Assembly (NCBI RefSeq): GCF_001368915.1
Contig: NZ_CSTE01000002.1
Span: forward strand, 1,470,615 to 1,534,614
Length of the DNA stretch: 64,000 nucleotides
From: Haloferax massiliensis
Lineage (GTDB): Archaea > Halobacteriota > Halobacteria > Halobacteriales > Haloferacaceae
Reading direction: 5' to 3'
Part shown: in pieces, positions 36,057 through 44,496 of the stretch
Numbering within the stretch: position 1 is the first letter of the stretch
Layout: each line of letters starts with the position of its first letter
Notes under the pieces: generated by a model
What the model was told of the DNA's origin: nothing
Seen by the model: only the letters and a program-made list of their open reading frames with translations
Databases searched by the model: none
Position numbers and translations under genes: made by a program

Positions 36057-36237
36057 GGCCGCTGCTACTGTCAGCAATTGACTAAGTTATAGGGTGGTTG
36101 ATGAGTCGGTTCTGTACTGGTTGCCTCTCAATGAGCGGAGAGACCTATTCCTGTTTTTGAGGTCGTGGCTGCGCGCGCAGCACCGCAGGTGCGAGCACGG
36201 AGCGGTGGGTGGGGAGGTGGGGTCTGGGCTGGTGGAT
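36057..36237. other. Intergenic, with G-quadruplex motif at 36207-36228
   Basis: No gene was found. Four G-runs of at least three, with loops of 1, 4 and 3 nt, lie at 36207-36228. A perfect GC palindrome GCTGCGCGCGCAGC lies at 36168-36181. Both are downstream of the RPA-like gene's end. Confidence 0.45.
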
Positions 36238-36269
36238 ACGTAAAAAAAGAACACACCCGCCGGCGACGC
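36238..36269 (-). terminator. Likely terminator of the RPA-like gene
   Basis: Directly after the stop of the RPA-like gene, the minus strand contains a short GC-rich stretch and then a run of seven T (36243-36249). Oligo-T tracts are the usual archaeal termination signal. Confidence 0.55.
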
Positions 36270-37121
36270 CTACTCAGCCCACCACGCCTCGCGCTCTGGG
36301 AAGCTGATGTCGGACCACCCCGTCACAGCCACCGACACGCGTCCACCGTACCAGCTCTTTGCGACGTTCCGCAGCGTCACCCGCTCGCCTTCTCTCACAG
36401 CCGGTTGTCTCGATTTCTCCCAGACAGTCACCTTCGTTCGTCCCGTCTCGTCCTCGATGAGTCCCACTTGTTGAATCGCCGCGCTCGACGACTCCCACAA
36501 CTGCGTAATCGTTCCTTCTATCGACACTTCACGACGACTGACCTCGCTGACCGCCGCAATCGGAATCACCGTCCCGGGTGCCTGTTGCAACTCCTCGAAC
36601 ACACCCACGACCGCGCTCATCATCGAGTTCCCGTCTGCGACTACCTCGGCCAGCCGCCGACTGATCGCCGCCCGTGACCACGCATCGAGTTTCGACTGCA
36701 TCCGTGCCGCCTCCCTGTTCACAACGCCCAACTGTTCAGCCGTCAGTTGCTCACGCGGGTCTGCCTCCTCGGGGTCGGCCCACCGATTCACACACCCTGC
36801 ACGCTTCTTGAACTCTCTCGTTGCTTCGATACTTGACTGTTCAACCGCCGTCGCCGTCCGCGCTTCCCGACTCGACGTCTGTCTCCGGTCCCACCGTGCA
36901 CGCGTCTGTTCGATTTCCCACTCACGTGCAGCCAGCCGCTCTTCTTCCGCGAGGGTCAGTCCCCGACCAACCGCTTCAGGGTTATTCAGGTCAACCTTGG
37001 CTTGAATCTCGAGTTCAACCGTAGGATGGAGCGCTGGCGTCTCATCGACTACGTCGTCGTCGACTGTCGAGGGGTGATTGCTGTGCGAAACTTCATTACG
37101 GAACTGTTTCTTACTACTCAT
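36270..37121 (-). CDS. RPA-like OB-fold single-stranded DNA-binding protein
   Basis: The ATG at 37121 gives 283 residues. The N-terminal half is helical and charged (LTLAEEERLAAREWEIEQTR). The C-terminal 110 residues form an OB fold of the replication-protein-A type (VSIEGTITQLWESSSAAIQQ, then VGLIEDETGRTKVTVWEKS, then RVTLRNVAKSWYGGRVSVAV). Haloarchaeal plasmids often carry such RPA-like genes. It is expected to coat ssDNA during replication or repair of the element. A reading extended further upstream runs into the GC-rich tract and is not credible. Confidence 0.86.
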   Translation of the reverse strand: MSSKKQFRNEVSHSNHPSTVDDDVVDETPALHPTVELEIQAKVDLNNPEAVGRGLTLAEEERLAAREWEIEQTRARWDRRQTSSREARTATAVEQSSIEATREFKKRAGCVNRWADPEEADPREQLTAEQLGVVNREAARMQSKLDAWSRAAISRRLAEVVADGNSMMSAVVGVFEELQQAPGTVIPIAAVSEVSRREVSIEGTITQLWESSSAAIQQVGLIEDETGRTKVTVWEKSRQPAVREGERVTLRNVAKSWYGGRVSVAVTGWSDISFPEREAWWAE

Positions 37122-38203
37122 TGTAGTTCTCTGAAAGGCGCTCACTCGGCGTCTTCTTCCGACATCACGACTCTCCAGCCGCAGTGTTCTCACAGACTGA
37201 CCGACACCAATCGTCTCACGGCGACGCCGCCGCGCCTTCGCCGGCTTGCCCGGCGCGGCGCGTCGCCAACAGGTGTCCCCCACAGACGAGTACGGGGGTG
37301 AACCTTGAGGTGAGCGCGCGGTCAGGGCAGTCAATCTACCGACCCGCGGGTCGTCGACCCCGTGCAGGCCGTCCGTCGTAGACGCAACGGCTGAACCGGG
37401 ACGACGAGACGGCAAGCGGGAGGTTGACAGTCCTGAACGGCGTCGCATACGGCCACAGCGAGGCCGCAGAGAGCGAGGACCCGCCGGAACAGCACCGCGC
37501 CCGGACCCGCACGAGCCTGTCCCGTCCGTCGCAGACGCAACGGAAACGCCTCGTGCGGCAGCCCGGTGCGGGCTGGACGCCCGCGGACCCACAGTTCGTC
37601 GCGGCCGAGTTTGAGCGCACGCCCGGCAGGCCGCACAGCCGGCCCTGAGTGAGCCCCGGACCGTGGCATATGGGGGTGAGCACGGCGAGCCCCCAGTAGC
37701 CACCGCAGCCCGGGTGAACGAGGGGTGAGGGCAAGTGCCCGAACGGCGAGCAGTCCGCCCGGACCGCGCAAGCGGCCACGTCTGAACCAGCCGGCCGACG
37801 GCGCGACCGCATCGAGGGAGCGCCGACGCAACGGCTGGTGAAGATGCAGCCACCCCGGTCTCGGTCACGGCCCGGACGCGGGCCGAGCGCTCGCAGGCCC
37901 GCCCTCGGGGCTGACCGGTATCGGGTGGCTGCACCCGGCCCGACCCGGCCCCGTGACCGTGCCCCGTCCGTCGCAGACGCAACGGCAGCGCGAAACGCCC
38001 GGGCCCGGCAGGAACGGTCTGCCCGCCGGAGCGCGCACAACCCGAGCAGTCGCCCCCAAGCGTACGGACGCGCGTCGCTGTTCACTTTGGGAGCGACGCT
38101 TGGGAGACGCCCACTACTCGGTCACGTCGTCGATGAACTGCTTGGAGAGACCCGACGTGACAGCCAGCAATATCGTCACATAGCTTCGGTGTGAAGTGTT
38201 CGC
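37122..38203. other. GC-rich tract without convincing genes, with repeats and complementary arms
   Basis: The tract, especially 37200-38060, is very GC-rich compared with its flanks. The only long frames in it are arginine- or cysteine-rich and lack domains. Three near-identical 22-bp copies centred on GTCGCAGACGCAACGG lie at 37369-37390, 37522-37543 and 37964-37985, with a partial copy at 37825-37837. Complementary arms also occur: 37845-37855 with 37923-37933 (11 bp), and 37862-37870 with 37951-37959 (9 bp), in crossing order. It may be a structured RNA gene or an origin. The 38100-38200 part probably contains the promoter of the HhH gene. Confidence 0.6.
37369..37985 (+). repeat. Three dispersed 22-bp repeats
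   Basis: Copies lie at 37369-37390, 37522-37543 and 37964-37985 in the same orientation. The last two are identical and the first differs by one base. A 13-bp partial copy (GACGCAACGGCTG) lies at 37825-37837. Confidence 0.8.
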
Positions 38204-38884
38204 ATGGGACTCGAAATTGATGAGGAGCGATTGGGGGCCGTCCTCGAAGCGCTTCCGACCGCTGCACACGACGGCGTCGGCCGACACGTCCACTTCACTC
38301 GCCAGAAGTACGAGACCATCTACGAAATTACACCCGAGACGATTGCTGGCGACCTCGATACTGTTTTCAGCATCACCATTCGCCAACGGGCTGGACCCCA
38401 AAGCATCGAACAGGTTGAGACCGCTCGAGAGGCGTTCAGTGCCGATACGCTTCGGTCGCTGGACCCCCACGCAGACGCGTACGAATATCTCACCGACATC
38501 GAGGGTGTCGGCCCGAAAATCGCCAACGAGTATCTTCGCAAGGTCGTCCACGCGTTCGGCTTCAAGGAGACGTGGTGTGCCGACCTGTACGTCCCGCTCG
38601 ACCAACACGTGGTCGCCGCCCTCGTCGAAACCGGCTGTCTTCTCGATGGCGAGGTGCGACCTGAGAAGACGAAACCGAGCGCGCTGTTGAACTTGAATCC
38701 CGAGAGCAATCCACGGACACGACTCTCTGCAAGCGCACTCCAAGCGGCGTTCAAACGAGTCGCCGAAGCACAGGGAACCGAGCGAATCGCCTTCGACGAA
38801 CTCTGGTCGGAACACAAGTTCTTCCTCTCGATTTCGGAGTTTCGTGAAAGGAGCAGTGTGAGTGAGTTACTCGAATCGAGGTGA
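38204..38884 (+). CDS. Helix-hairpin-helix DNA repair-like protein
   Basis: The 226-residue protein carries an HhH motif LTDIEGVGPKIANEYLRKVV followed by CADLYVPLDQHVVAALVETG. This resembles the GPD loop and following helix of HhH-GPD glycosylases, with the Asp of PLDQHV as possible catalytic residue. A conserved Lys for beta-lyase activity is not clear. It may be a DNA glycosylase or a structural HhH DNA-binding protein. The ATG at 38204 was chosen because AT-rich promoter-like sequence ends just before it. Its stop overlaps the GTG of the membrane protein gene. Confidence 0.72.
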   Translation: MGLEIDEERLGAVLEALPTAAHDGVGRHVHFTRQKYETIYEITPETIAGDLDTVFSITIRQRAGPQSIEQVETAREAFSADTLRSLDPHADAYEYLTDIEGVGPKIANEYLRKVVHAFGFKETWCADLYVPLDQHVVAALVETGCLLDGEVRPEKTKPSALLNLNPESNPRTRLSASALQAAFKRVAEAQGTERIAFDELWSEHKFFLSISEFRERSSVSELLESR

Positions 38885-39198
38885 GAACGATGGGCCACGA
38901 CGACTTTACTTCTGTATCACCTCTGAGAGAATCGATGAGTCTACTCACTGCAGTCGTCGTGTTCCTCGTCGGCTTCGTCTCGGGGGTTGTGGTTCGAACG
39001 GTTGCCGGACTCGCGGCCATCGTCGCGCTTCTGTTAGTCATCTTCGGTGTGGCCGCGCCAGATATCGGCCTCATCGACTATATTGTCACACAGTACTACC
39101 AGGGGAACGAACTCCTATTTCTCGCTGGTCTCCTGTTCGGGATCGACGCCAAACAGACTCGGCAAGTCGTTGTCGACCGCGGAACGAGTTCGAAGTGA
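38881..39198 (+). CDS. Small membrane protein
   Basis: Starting at the GTG at 38881 (overlap GTGA with the HhH gene) the product has 105 residues. The ATG at 38890 is equally possible. Two hydrophobic helices (SLLTAVVVFLVGFVSGVVVR and TVAGLAAIVALLLVIFGVAA) and a half-hydrophobic third segment are followed by a short polar tail. No family was recognised. Its 3' end overlaps the convergent gene at 39086-39481. Confidence 0.68.
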   Translation: MRTMGHDDFTSVSPLRESMSLLTAVVVFLVGFVSGVVVRTVAGLAAIVALLLVIFGVAAPDIGLIDYIVTQYYQGNELLFLAGLLFGIDAKQTRQVVVDRGTSSK

Positions 39199-39481
39199 CC
39201 CAAGAGGACCCCGTCCCTGTGTTTACGTCACTGATATCCAACCGTTCGCGCACCTGTTCTGTCCGCGCCAGCAGTTGCGTGTACGCCGTCGTATCTCGCC
39301 CGGGGGGCCACGAAACTCCATCCAGTTCGTCGACGACGACAGCCGTCCGCAACAGTAACTGGACGAATTGCGCGGGGGCGACACCTTCGTCCGCGTAGAG
39401 GCGAAGCCACGCGTACAGTTCGAATGCCATCCGTTGTTCGGCGCTATCGACAGTCTGCTCCCTCTCGCAGTTTAGACACAT
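39086..39481 (-). CDS. Hypothetical protein, Cys-x2-Cys N-terminus
   Basis: The 131-residue frame starts MCLNCEREQTVDSAEQRMAF and is helical through about residue 80 (ELYAWLRLYADEGVAPAQFV). The last 35 residues are Arg- and Ser-rich and overlap the convergent membrane protein gene, so that tail may be non-authentic. Composition of the first part is like a real haloarchaeal gene. Function is unknown. Confidence 0.5.
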   Translation of the reverse strand: MCLNCEREQTVDSAEQRMAFELYAWLRLYADEGVAPAQFVQLLLRTAVVVDELDGVSWPPGRDTTAYTQLLARTEQVRERLDISDVNTGTGSSWVTSNSFRGRQRLAESVWRRSRTGDQREIGVRSPGSTV

Positions 39482-39506
39482 TGTGAATCAACACAGGCCA
39501 GAACAC

Positions 39507-39528
39507 GCGCCTGCACCTCTGCAGGCGC
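39507..39528. promoter_or_regulatory. Perfect 9-bp hairpin in short intergenic region
   Basis: GCGCCTGCA, loop CCTC, TGCAGGCGC form a perfect stem. It ends 3 nt before an ATG at 39532. It may be a transcription terminator for one side or a 5' structure of the tiny reading frame that follows. Confidence 0.5.
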
Positions 39529-39531
39529 ACC

Positions 39532-39639
39532 ATGAAATACGAAAGCGCACACGAGTCGAACACAGACGTGACGGCTACCGACCAGTCACCGGGTGGGAGT
39601 GAACGGGGCCGCGGCGAGGACGAAGACGGCCGACTGTAG
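39532..39639 (+). CDS. Possible 35-residue acidic small protein
   Basis: A short frame follows the hairpin directly and encodes a hydrophilic product starting MKYESAHESNTDVTATDQSP and ending EDEDGRL. It lacks recognisable motifs. The location after a perfect hairpin is the only support, and it may be noncoding. Confidence 0.3.
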   Translation: MKYESAHESNTDVTATDQSPGGSERGRGEDEDGRL

Positions 39640-39799
39640 CACCGCAGGCCGAAGGCCGAGGCGCGCACGGAGGCCCTCGAATCGTCGCTGCGGGGGCGTT
39701 CAAAACGACTGTGCGTAGGTTACAAAAGGAATGAAAGCGCGATGAGCTAGGCACCGATTGCGTTCAGCAGTCGAGACAACCAGTAGTCAGTCACGCCAG

Positions 39800-40480
39800 T
39801 TGGTGCTGTTGGGTCCGTTCCAAGGTCAACCTCTTCGGCATCCTCATATCCATCTCCATCAGTATCGACTTGCAATGGGTTCGTGCCCGTATCGGAGACT
39901 TCTCGTGTGTCGACAAGCCCATCGCGGTCCGTATCTTCCTGTGTTGGGTCCGTGTTGTGAATTGTGACTTCCGCATGGTCCTCGAGGCCATCACCGTCAG
40001 TATCCACCGCCGTCGGGTCGGTACCGATATCATTCACTTCGTCCCCATCAGAGAGTCCATCCCCATCGGAGTCCATATTCGTCGGGTCGGTCCCGAGTGA
40101 CACCTCACGCCCGTCAGTAAGCCCATCGGTGTCACTATCGGCCATCACAGGGTCACTCCCGTGTGACTGTTCGTCCCCATCAGAGAGTCCGTCTCCATCG
40201 GTGTCACTCATTGTTGGGTTCGTCGGTCCTGAAACCTCTGCACTATCAGTAAGCCCGTCACCATCAGAATCTGCAGACGTGGGATTTGTGCCGTGCGAAT
40301 TCACTTCAGAACCATCTGAGAGCCCATCGCCATCGGAATCACTCATCGTCGGGTCCGTTGGGCCGCTTTGCTCCCGGTTGTCAGTGAGACCATCTCCGTC
40401 CGTATCTTCCGACCGCGGATCTGTGCCAAGCGACCGCTCATCGCTGTCAGTAATCCCATCGCCATCAGTATCTTGATACG
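39800..40480 (-). repeat. Tandem TSP3-coding repeats
   Basis: About ten imperfect units of 63-69 bp encode DxDGDGxxD-type calcium-binding loops. Units diverge at third positions while conserving Asp and Gly codons. Confidence 0.8.
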
Positions 40481-40965
40481 TCGGCTCGGATTGCGTGCTT
40501 GACGACGATGAGTCGTCTTGCTCACGTGCGCCAGACTGCTGGTTCGTCGATTCTGACTGAGTTGCAGTATCCACACCCGGCTGGTCTTGGCTGCTGGGCT
40601 CGTACTTCACAGTATCGGACCACGAATCGATTTTGTCGTCTACCTCCGTCGTGAGAATGCCGGCATTCGGTGGTGGTGCATCGTCATCCCACAAGCTAAT
40701 CTCGATGGCCAATTCACGTCGCGAAAACTGCTCATCCCACATGTCGTCTCTCGTAGGTAACTCAACGAGCACGTTGTCGTCGTTCATACCCACGTTCTTT
40801 CGACCGATTCGAGACCCCTCAATCGACATGAGAATAACTGGCTCCATCTGAGGGTCACTGATGATGCCTGTTTTGTCGTAACAACCCCAGCACTTGGTGT
40901 CGAGGAGGAGTTCAATAGTGAACGAAGAGTAATACCCGTCACCGTCACGGTCAACAGTATCATTG

Positions 40966-42416
40966 ACATCCTCCCGCGCCTAAAGACGCGGGAATCCCGA
41001 GCGTTGGGATATTAAGATTCACAACCCACCTGTTCGCTCGGTGCGAAACGCCCCGAGGTTTGAGTGAACAGGTAGGCTACTGGCCGTGCCAAACGACCGT
41101 TACTCATATCCTCCGTCGGAGGATTCTGAGTTATCTTTCGTCGGATGTTCACCGCACCGTTCACGTCTGCATTCATCGTCGCACCACACGATTCACAGAC
41201 GTACAAGCCACGTTCTACACGATTCGCATCACGCTTTCGCCCACAACACGAACAAGTCTTGCTTGTATCTCTCTCGCTCGTTCGGTCAACGAGGATACCG
41301 TGTTCTTCGGCCTTGTATTCGAGTAACGTGGTGAAGCGGTCGAACTCCCAGCCGTGGAGTTTCTTATTCCCGCCCCGCCCCCAATTCCGCGACTCGCCGT
41401 TCTCGTCCACTCGAATCTTGCTCAAGTCACCGACGGCGATACGACCGACCTCGTGGCCGATGCACTGCTCAACGATGTGCTTGGCGAGGGCGTGCAGGAA
41501 GTGGTCTTTCCGACGCGAGAGTTTCTGCCGGGCACGGAGTGCACGGCGTGACGGGCCGTTCTCACCTTCGGTGTCGTACTCGTCACGGGTGAAGTAGTGC
41601 TTGTCCTGTTTCAGTACGTTCCCCGGATACAACTCGGCGTCACCATCGTCGTAGGCGATAGTGAGGTAGTTACTGATACCGAGGTCGATTCCCGCCGTGT
41701 CGTCTCCGGGTGCTTCCTCAACAGGGATTTCGACTTTGCAAACAAGGTGAAGTTCCCAACGGTCGCCGTTCCACACGGCTCGAACCTGTTGGATATTCTC
41801 CACGGTCACGTCAGGTCGTGTTTCGTACCCTGCGAGGATGAAGTCTGAGCGGTGGTTCTTCAGGTTGAAACCCTTGCTCAGACGGAGTTGGTTGTGCTTG
41901 GAATCGTGCTTGATCCCGTTCTGCTTCCACGTCACGGTGGAACGCGGGTGCTTGTCGCCTCGCTTTCGGTAGCCGGGGGGATTCGCGTCTGTGTCACCGT
42001 TCTTGCGCTTTTTGAACCATCCGTTGAACGACTCAGCAAGTTCTTCTAGAACTCGCTGACTTGACTGAGAATGGAGGTCACTGTATCGTTCGTGGTCTTT
42101 TAATTCGCGCTTGAGGTCGGCTTCGGACGGAATCTCGCCGGTAGAATCCCATTCTTGTTGGATGTGGTAGCGGGCGACGTTCCACAGTTTCGAGGCTGAG
42201 TGCCCGCAGTTATCGAGGTCGTCACTTACCTGTTGGTGGTTGACGATTTTCGCTCGATATGTGCGGGTTGTTTTCAGCATCGGGCTGTGTTCATAAGTAC
42301 TTATGAATATTATTGTATTAAACGTGGTGAATGTGGCGTGGAATATCCTGCCGTGCCACCGACCGGTTGATGGGTAGAATAGTGTCGGATTCATCCTGAC
42401 CCTAAAGGGTCAGGTA
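40966..42416 (-). mobile_element. IS200/IS605-family element carrying only tnpB
   Basis: The tnpB gene is bounded by hairpins. On its 3' side CCCGCG / CGCGGG occurs at 40973-40992 next to the GGATGTCA end sequence. On its 5' side CCTGACCC-TAAA-GGGTCAGG occurs at 42395-42414. No tnpA gene is present, so mobility would need a transposase in trans. Insertion interrupts the TSP3 gene, whose two halves lie directly outside. Exact ends are estimated to within a few bases. Confidence 0.8.
41012..42280 (-). CDS. tnpB: TnpB-type RNA-guided nuclease-like protein (IS605 OrfB)
   Basis: The ATG at 42280 gives 422 residues. The RuvC-I Asp is in TAGIDLGISNYL (D199). RuvC-II reads RIAVGDLSKIR, with Gly284 where most TnpB proteins have the catalytic Glu. 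The zinc ribbon is TCSCCGRKRDAN...YVCESCG (343-366), and the RuvC-III Asp is in NADVNGAVNI (D372). The 3' region of the gene with its end hairpin would supply the guide RNA in active systems. The missing Glu may be replaced by another acidic residue, or the protein may be cleavage-deficient. Many haloarchaeal TnpB relatives, as I recall, share this GDL form. Confidence 0.9.
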   Translation of the reverse strand: MLKTTRTYRAKIVNHQQVSDDLDNCGHSASKLWNVARYHIQQEWDSTGEIPSEADLKRELKDHERYSDLHSQSSQRVLEELAESFNGWFKKRKNGDTDANPPGYRKRGDKHPRSTVTWKQNGIKHDSKHNQLRLSKGFNLKNHRSDFILAGYETRPDVTVENIQQVRAVWNGDRWELHLVCKVEIPVEEAPGDDTAGIDLGISNYLTIAYDDGDAELYPGNVLKQDKHYFTRDEYDTEGENGPSRRALRARQKLSRRKDHFLHALAKHIVEQCIGHEVGRIAVGDLSKIRVDENGESRNWGRGGNKKLHGWEFDRFTTLLEYKAEEHGILVDRTSERDTSKTCSCCGRKRDANRVERGLYVCESCGATMNADVNGAVNIRRKITQNPPTEDMSNGRLARPVAYLFTQTSGRFAPSEQVGCES

Positions 42417-42843
42417 TTCTCCTTGATTTCGTATAATCCGCACGCGCTTGATGCCTGCAGATTCGTCTGCGTATACCGACCCGACAGGGACTAACAGCAA
42501 TGAAATAACGACGAATAGTACGAGGGCTGACTGGCGCTGAAAGAACCGTTTACTAGTTGGCTTTGTGTGTGGCATGCTACCATGTATACTTGCTTGTGCG
42601 CAGTCGTTACGTCACGCGTCGGGTGTTCCGTCATGCTCTGCGAACTGATATAAGAAGTATACTCATGAATGGCAGATGATAAATATTATTCAGCAGATGT
42701 TCCGGGTTTTCGTCTGTTCAACCTCGGAGATGGCTGGCGATATTCGCCGACGTGTTGGAATCATTGACATTCTGTCTTCAGACATGATTTGTCAATTTAT
42801 ATATCATATCCAGACAAATATGTTAACCCAACGAGGAGACACC

Positions 42844-43623
42844 ATGGTATCCATTGATGCTGACACTATCGAGATTTTGAACCGTCGTTCCGCACTCCTT
42901 GACTGTCTCTTGCAGGGGCCGAGAGATAAACATACACTTGTTGACGAATTAGACGTCTCCCGGTCCACGATTGACAGAGGGGTACGTGAGTTAGAATCTG
43001 CTGGAATTGTGGCGTATGAAGACGGAATGTATGTTCTCACCCCCGTTGGGGAATTTCTTGGCCAGGTGTTTGTCGAATTTCAGGAGACAATTGAGACGAT
43101 AACACGGCTTGCGCCGTTTTTACAGTTGGTCGACCCTGACTGGTTCGATATCGATCTCAAGAATCTACGGGGTGCACGAATCTGGGTTGCTGAGGCAAAC
43201 AATTCATTCGGGCCACTAGACAGTCATATTGAGACGGTTCAGGCGGCGCATCGATACCGGGGTCTATTGCCCTCCGTTGGTCGAGAATCGATGGAAGTCA
43301 AATACCGAAGTATCCTCGAAAACAAGTCTGAACATGAGGTGATTGTCGACCGTACTGTTGCTCAGTTGCTCCAGTCAGACTCGTTGGGTGAGCTCTTCGA
43401 AGACATGATTGCAACAGGCCGAGTGTCCGTCTACGTCTGTGACGACCCACTCCCACAGTATCTCGGATTGTTTGACCAGACCGTGATGCAGGTCGGGAGT
43501 TGTGGTAACAATGGCATCCCTTATGCGCTGCTTGAGACAGATGACGATGATTCGTTTGCGTGGGCAGAACGCAAATATGGATTATACAAGACCAACGCGA
43601 CACTATTAGCTGGGCCATCGTAG
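42844..43623 (+). CDS. HTH transcriptional regulator, archaeal two-domain type
   Basis: The ATG at 42844 gives 259 residues. The N-terminal winged helix (SALLDCLLQGPRDKHTLVDE, then LDVSRSTIDRGVRELESAGI) is followed by a domain of about 180 residues typical of haloarchaeal DUF1724-like regulators (EVKYRSILENKSEHEVIVDR, then LPQYLGLFDQTVMQVGSCGN). AT-rich sequence precedes the start. A further 56 upstream codons are open but AT-rich and unlikely. It could regulate the disrupted surface gene divergently transcribed next to it; that is inference. Codon use is low in GC compared with core genes. Confidence 0.82.
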   Translation: MVSIDADTIEILNRRSALLDCLLQGPRDKHTLVDELDVSRSTIDRGVRELESAGIVAYEDGMYVLTPVGEFLGQVFVEFQETIETITRLAPFLQLVDPDWFDIDLKNLRGARIWVAEANNSFGPLDSHIETVQAAHRYRGLLPSVGRESMEVKYRSILENKSEHEVIVDRTVAQLLQSDSLGELFEDMIATGRVSVYVCDDPLPQYLGLFDQTVMQVGSCGNNGIPYALLETDDDDSFAWAERKYGLYKTNATLLAGPS

Positions 43624-44496
43624 TTGAAGGCAGCAATTTTCAGTGATCTGCCTGCGAAATAGGGTGCGACACTACGCAATAGAACGGACAGTGGTCATAT
43701 TATCACAACTACACATAGCGCAGGAATTATGTCGAACCATCGTGACCGATGATCACTATGCAGTCCACATCCGCGCGGTCGTTCGTTCGGCTGCGGCCAA
43801 CAACAGATTCCTTCGACTTCGCGACGGTCACCGCACATTCACGAGGCTCATAATCAGGTGCGATTCTACACCCGTGGTGACGAGGTAAAACCGGGATACA
43901 CGCGCTACACCCCCAGTTTCCAGGGATGTACATGGACGGCCTGCTTCCGCAAGGGTGTACTCGGGTATGACCGGCGTCGGGGTGTAGCGAACCGGTGTCG
44001 AGACCACTCAGTTCACCCTCTCCGGCACCCCGGTGTTGCTCGGATACCTCATTTCGACCACGCTCGGGACGTGTGTGGCTTCGATACCAGTTCCGTTCGC
44101 TGGTGCTCACACTCGTCTGGGTGCTACTGTTCACGATTGGTGAGTTTCCTTTATCCCGGATACAATCCATCGTACGGGGGGTGTATCGCCTGTTTTCGAG
44201 AGTAGTTATTCGGACCTGTTGCGTCGCGTTCACCCGACTGACTCGTCGCGACATCTCCTTGTGTATCACTCGCAACAACCCCGTTCTCCCCGTGTTCGCT
44301 CGCCAGCACACGTCTCTCACGCGTTGCTCCACTCGAACTGGTGGCCGGCAATTGCCGACTTTGTGTGGTGGAGTGCAATAGCTGGATTTGTTGGGTCGAC
44401 ACGTTGGGGGGAGAAGTATTGTTGCGGGCGTCTGCAAGGGTGTACTCCGGTCGAAAGAGAGGTCGGCTCAACGTCCACGGCTTCGTCCAACTATTG
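43624..44496. other. Region of about 870 bp without a supported gene
   Basis: Open frames here give incoherent proteins. A 14-bp repeat GCAAGGGTGTACTC occurs at 43949-43962 and 44434-44447 in the same orientation. The stretch probably contains decayed genes and the right boundary of the accessory element. Confidence 0.5.

Larger units (their letters stand above)
39747..42575 (-). pseudogene. Secreted thrombospondin-type-3 repeat protein gene split by a tnpB element
   Basis: The 5' part starts at the ATG at 42575 and encodes a Sec signal peptide (MPHTKPTSKRFFQRQSALVL, then FVVISLLLVPVGSVYADESA). It runs to about 42416. The 3' part reads on from about 40965 as VNDTVDRDGDGYYSSFTIEL and then ten units of about 22 residues (DTDGDGLTD-type, spaced by GTDP-type turns), ending LSRLLNAIGA at 39747. 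The Asp-rich units are calcium-binding TSP3 repeats typical of surface or secreted proteins. The split lies exactly where the tnpB element sits, so the gene was intact before insertion. The downstream part alone could only be expressed from an internal Met (40847). Confidence 0.82.

Noticed and set aside
37331..38085. Two overlapping minus-strand frames in the GC-rich tract
   Set aside because: Cys- and Arg-rich low-complexity products with RCVCDGR-type repeats that simply reflect the DNA repeats; no start signal.
39800..40480. CRISPR-like array
   Set aside because: The regular spacing is from in-frame calcium-binding protein repeats; units are imperfect and have no unique spacers.
43727..44437. 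236-codon minus-strand frame before the truncated gene
   Set aside because: Incoherent sequence, no domain, codon use unlike neighbours; more likely decayed sequence.
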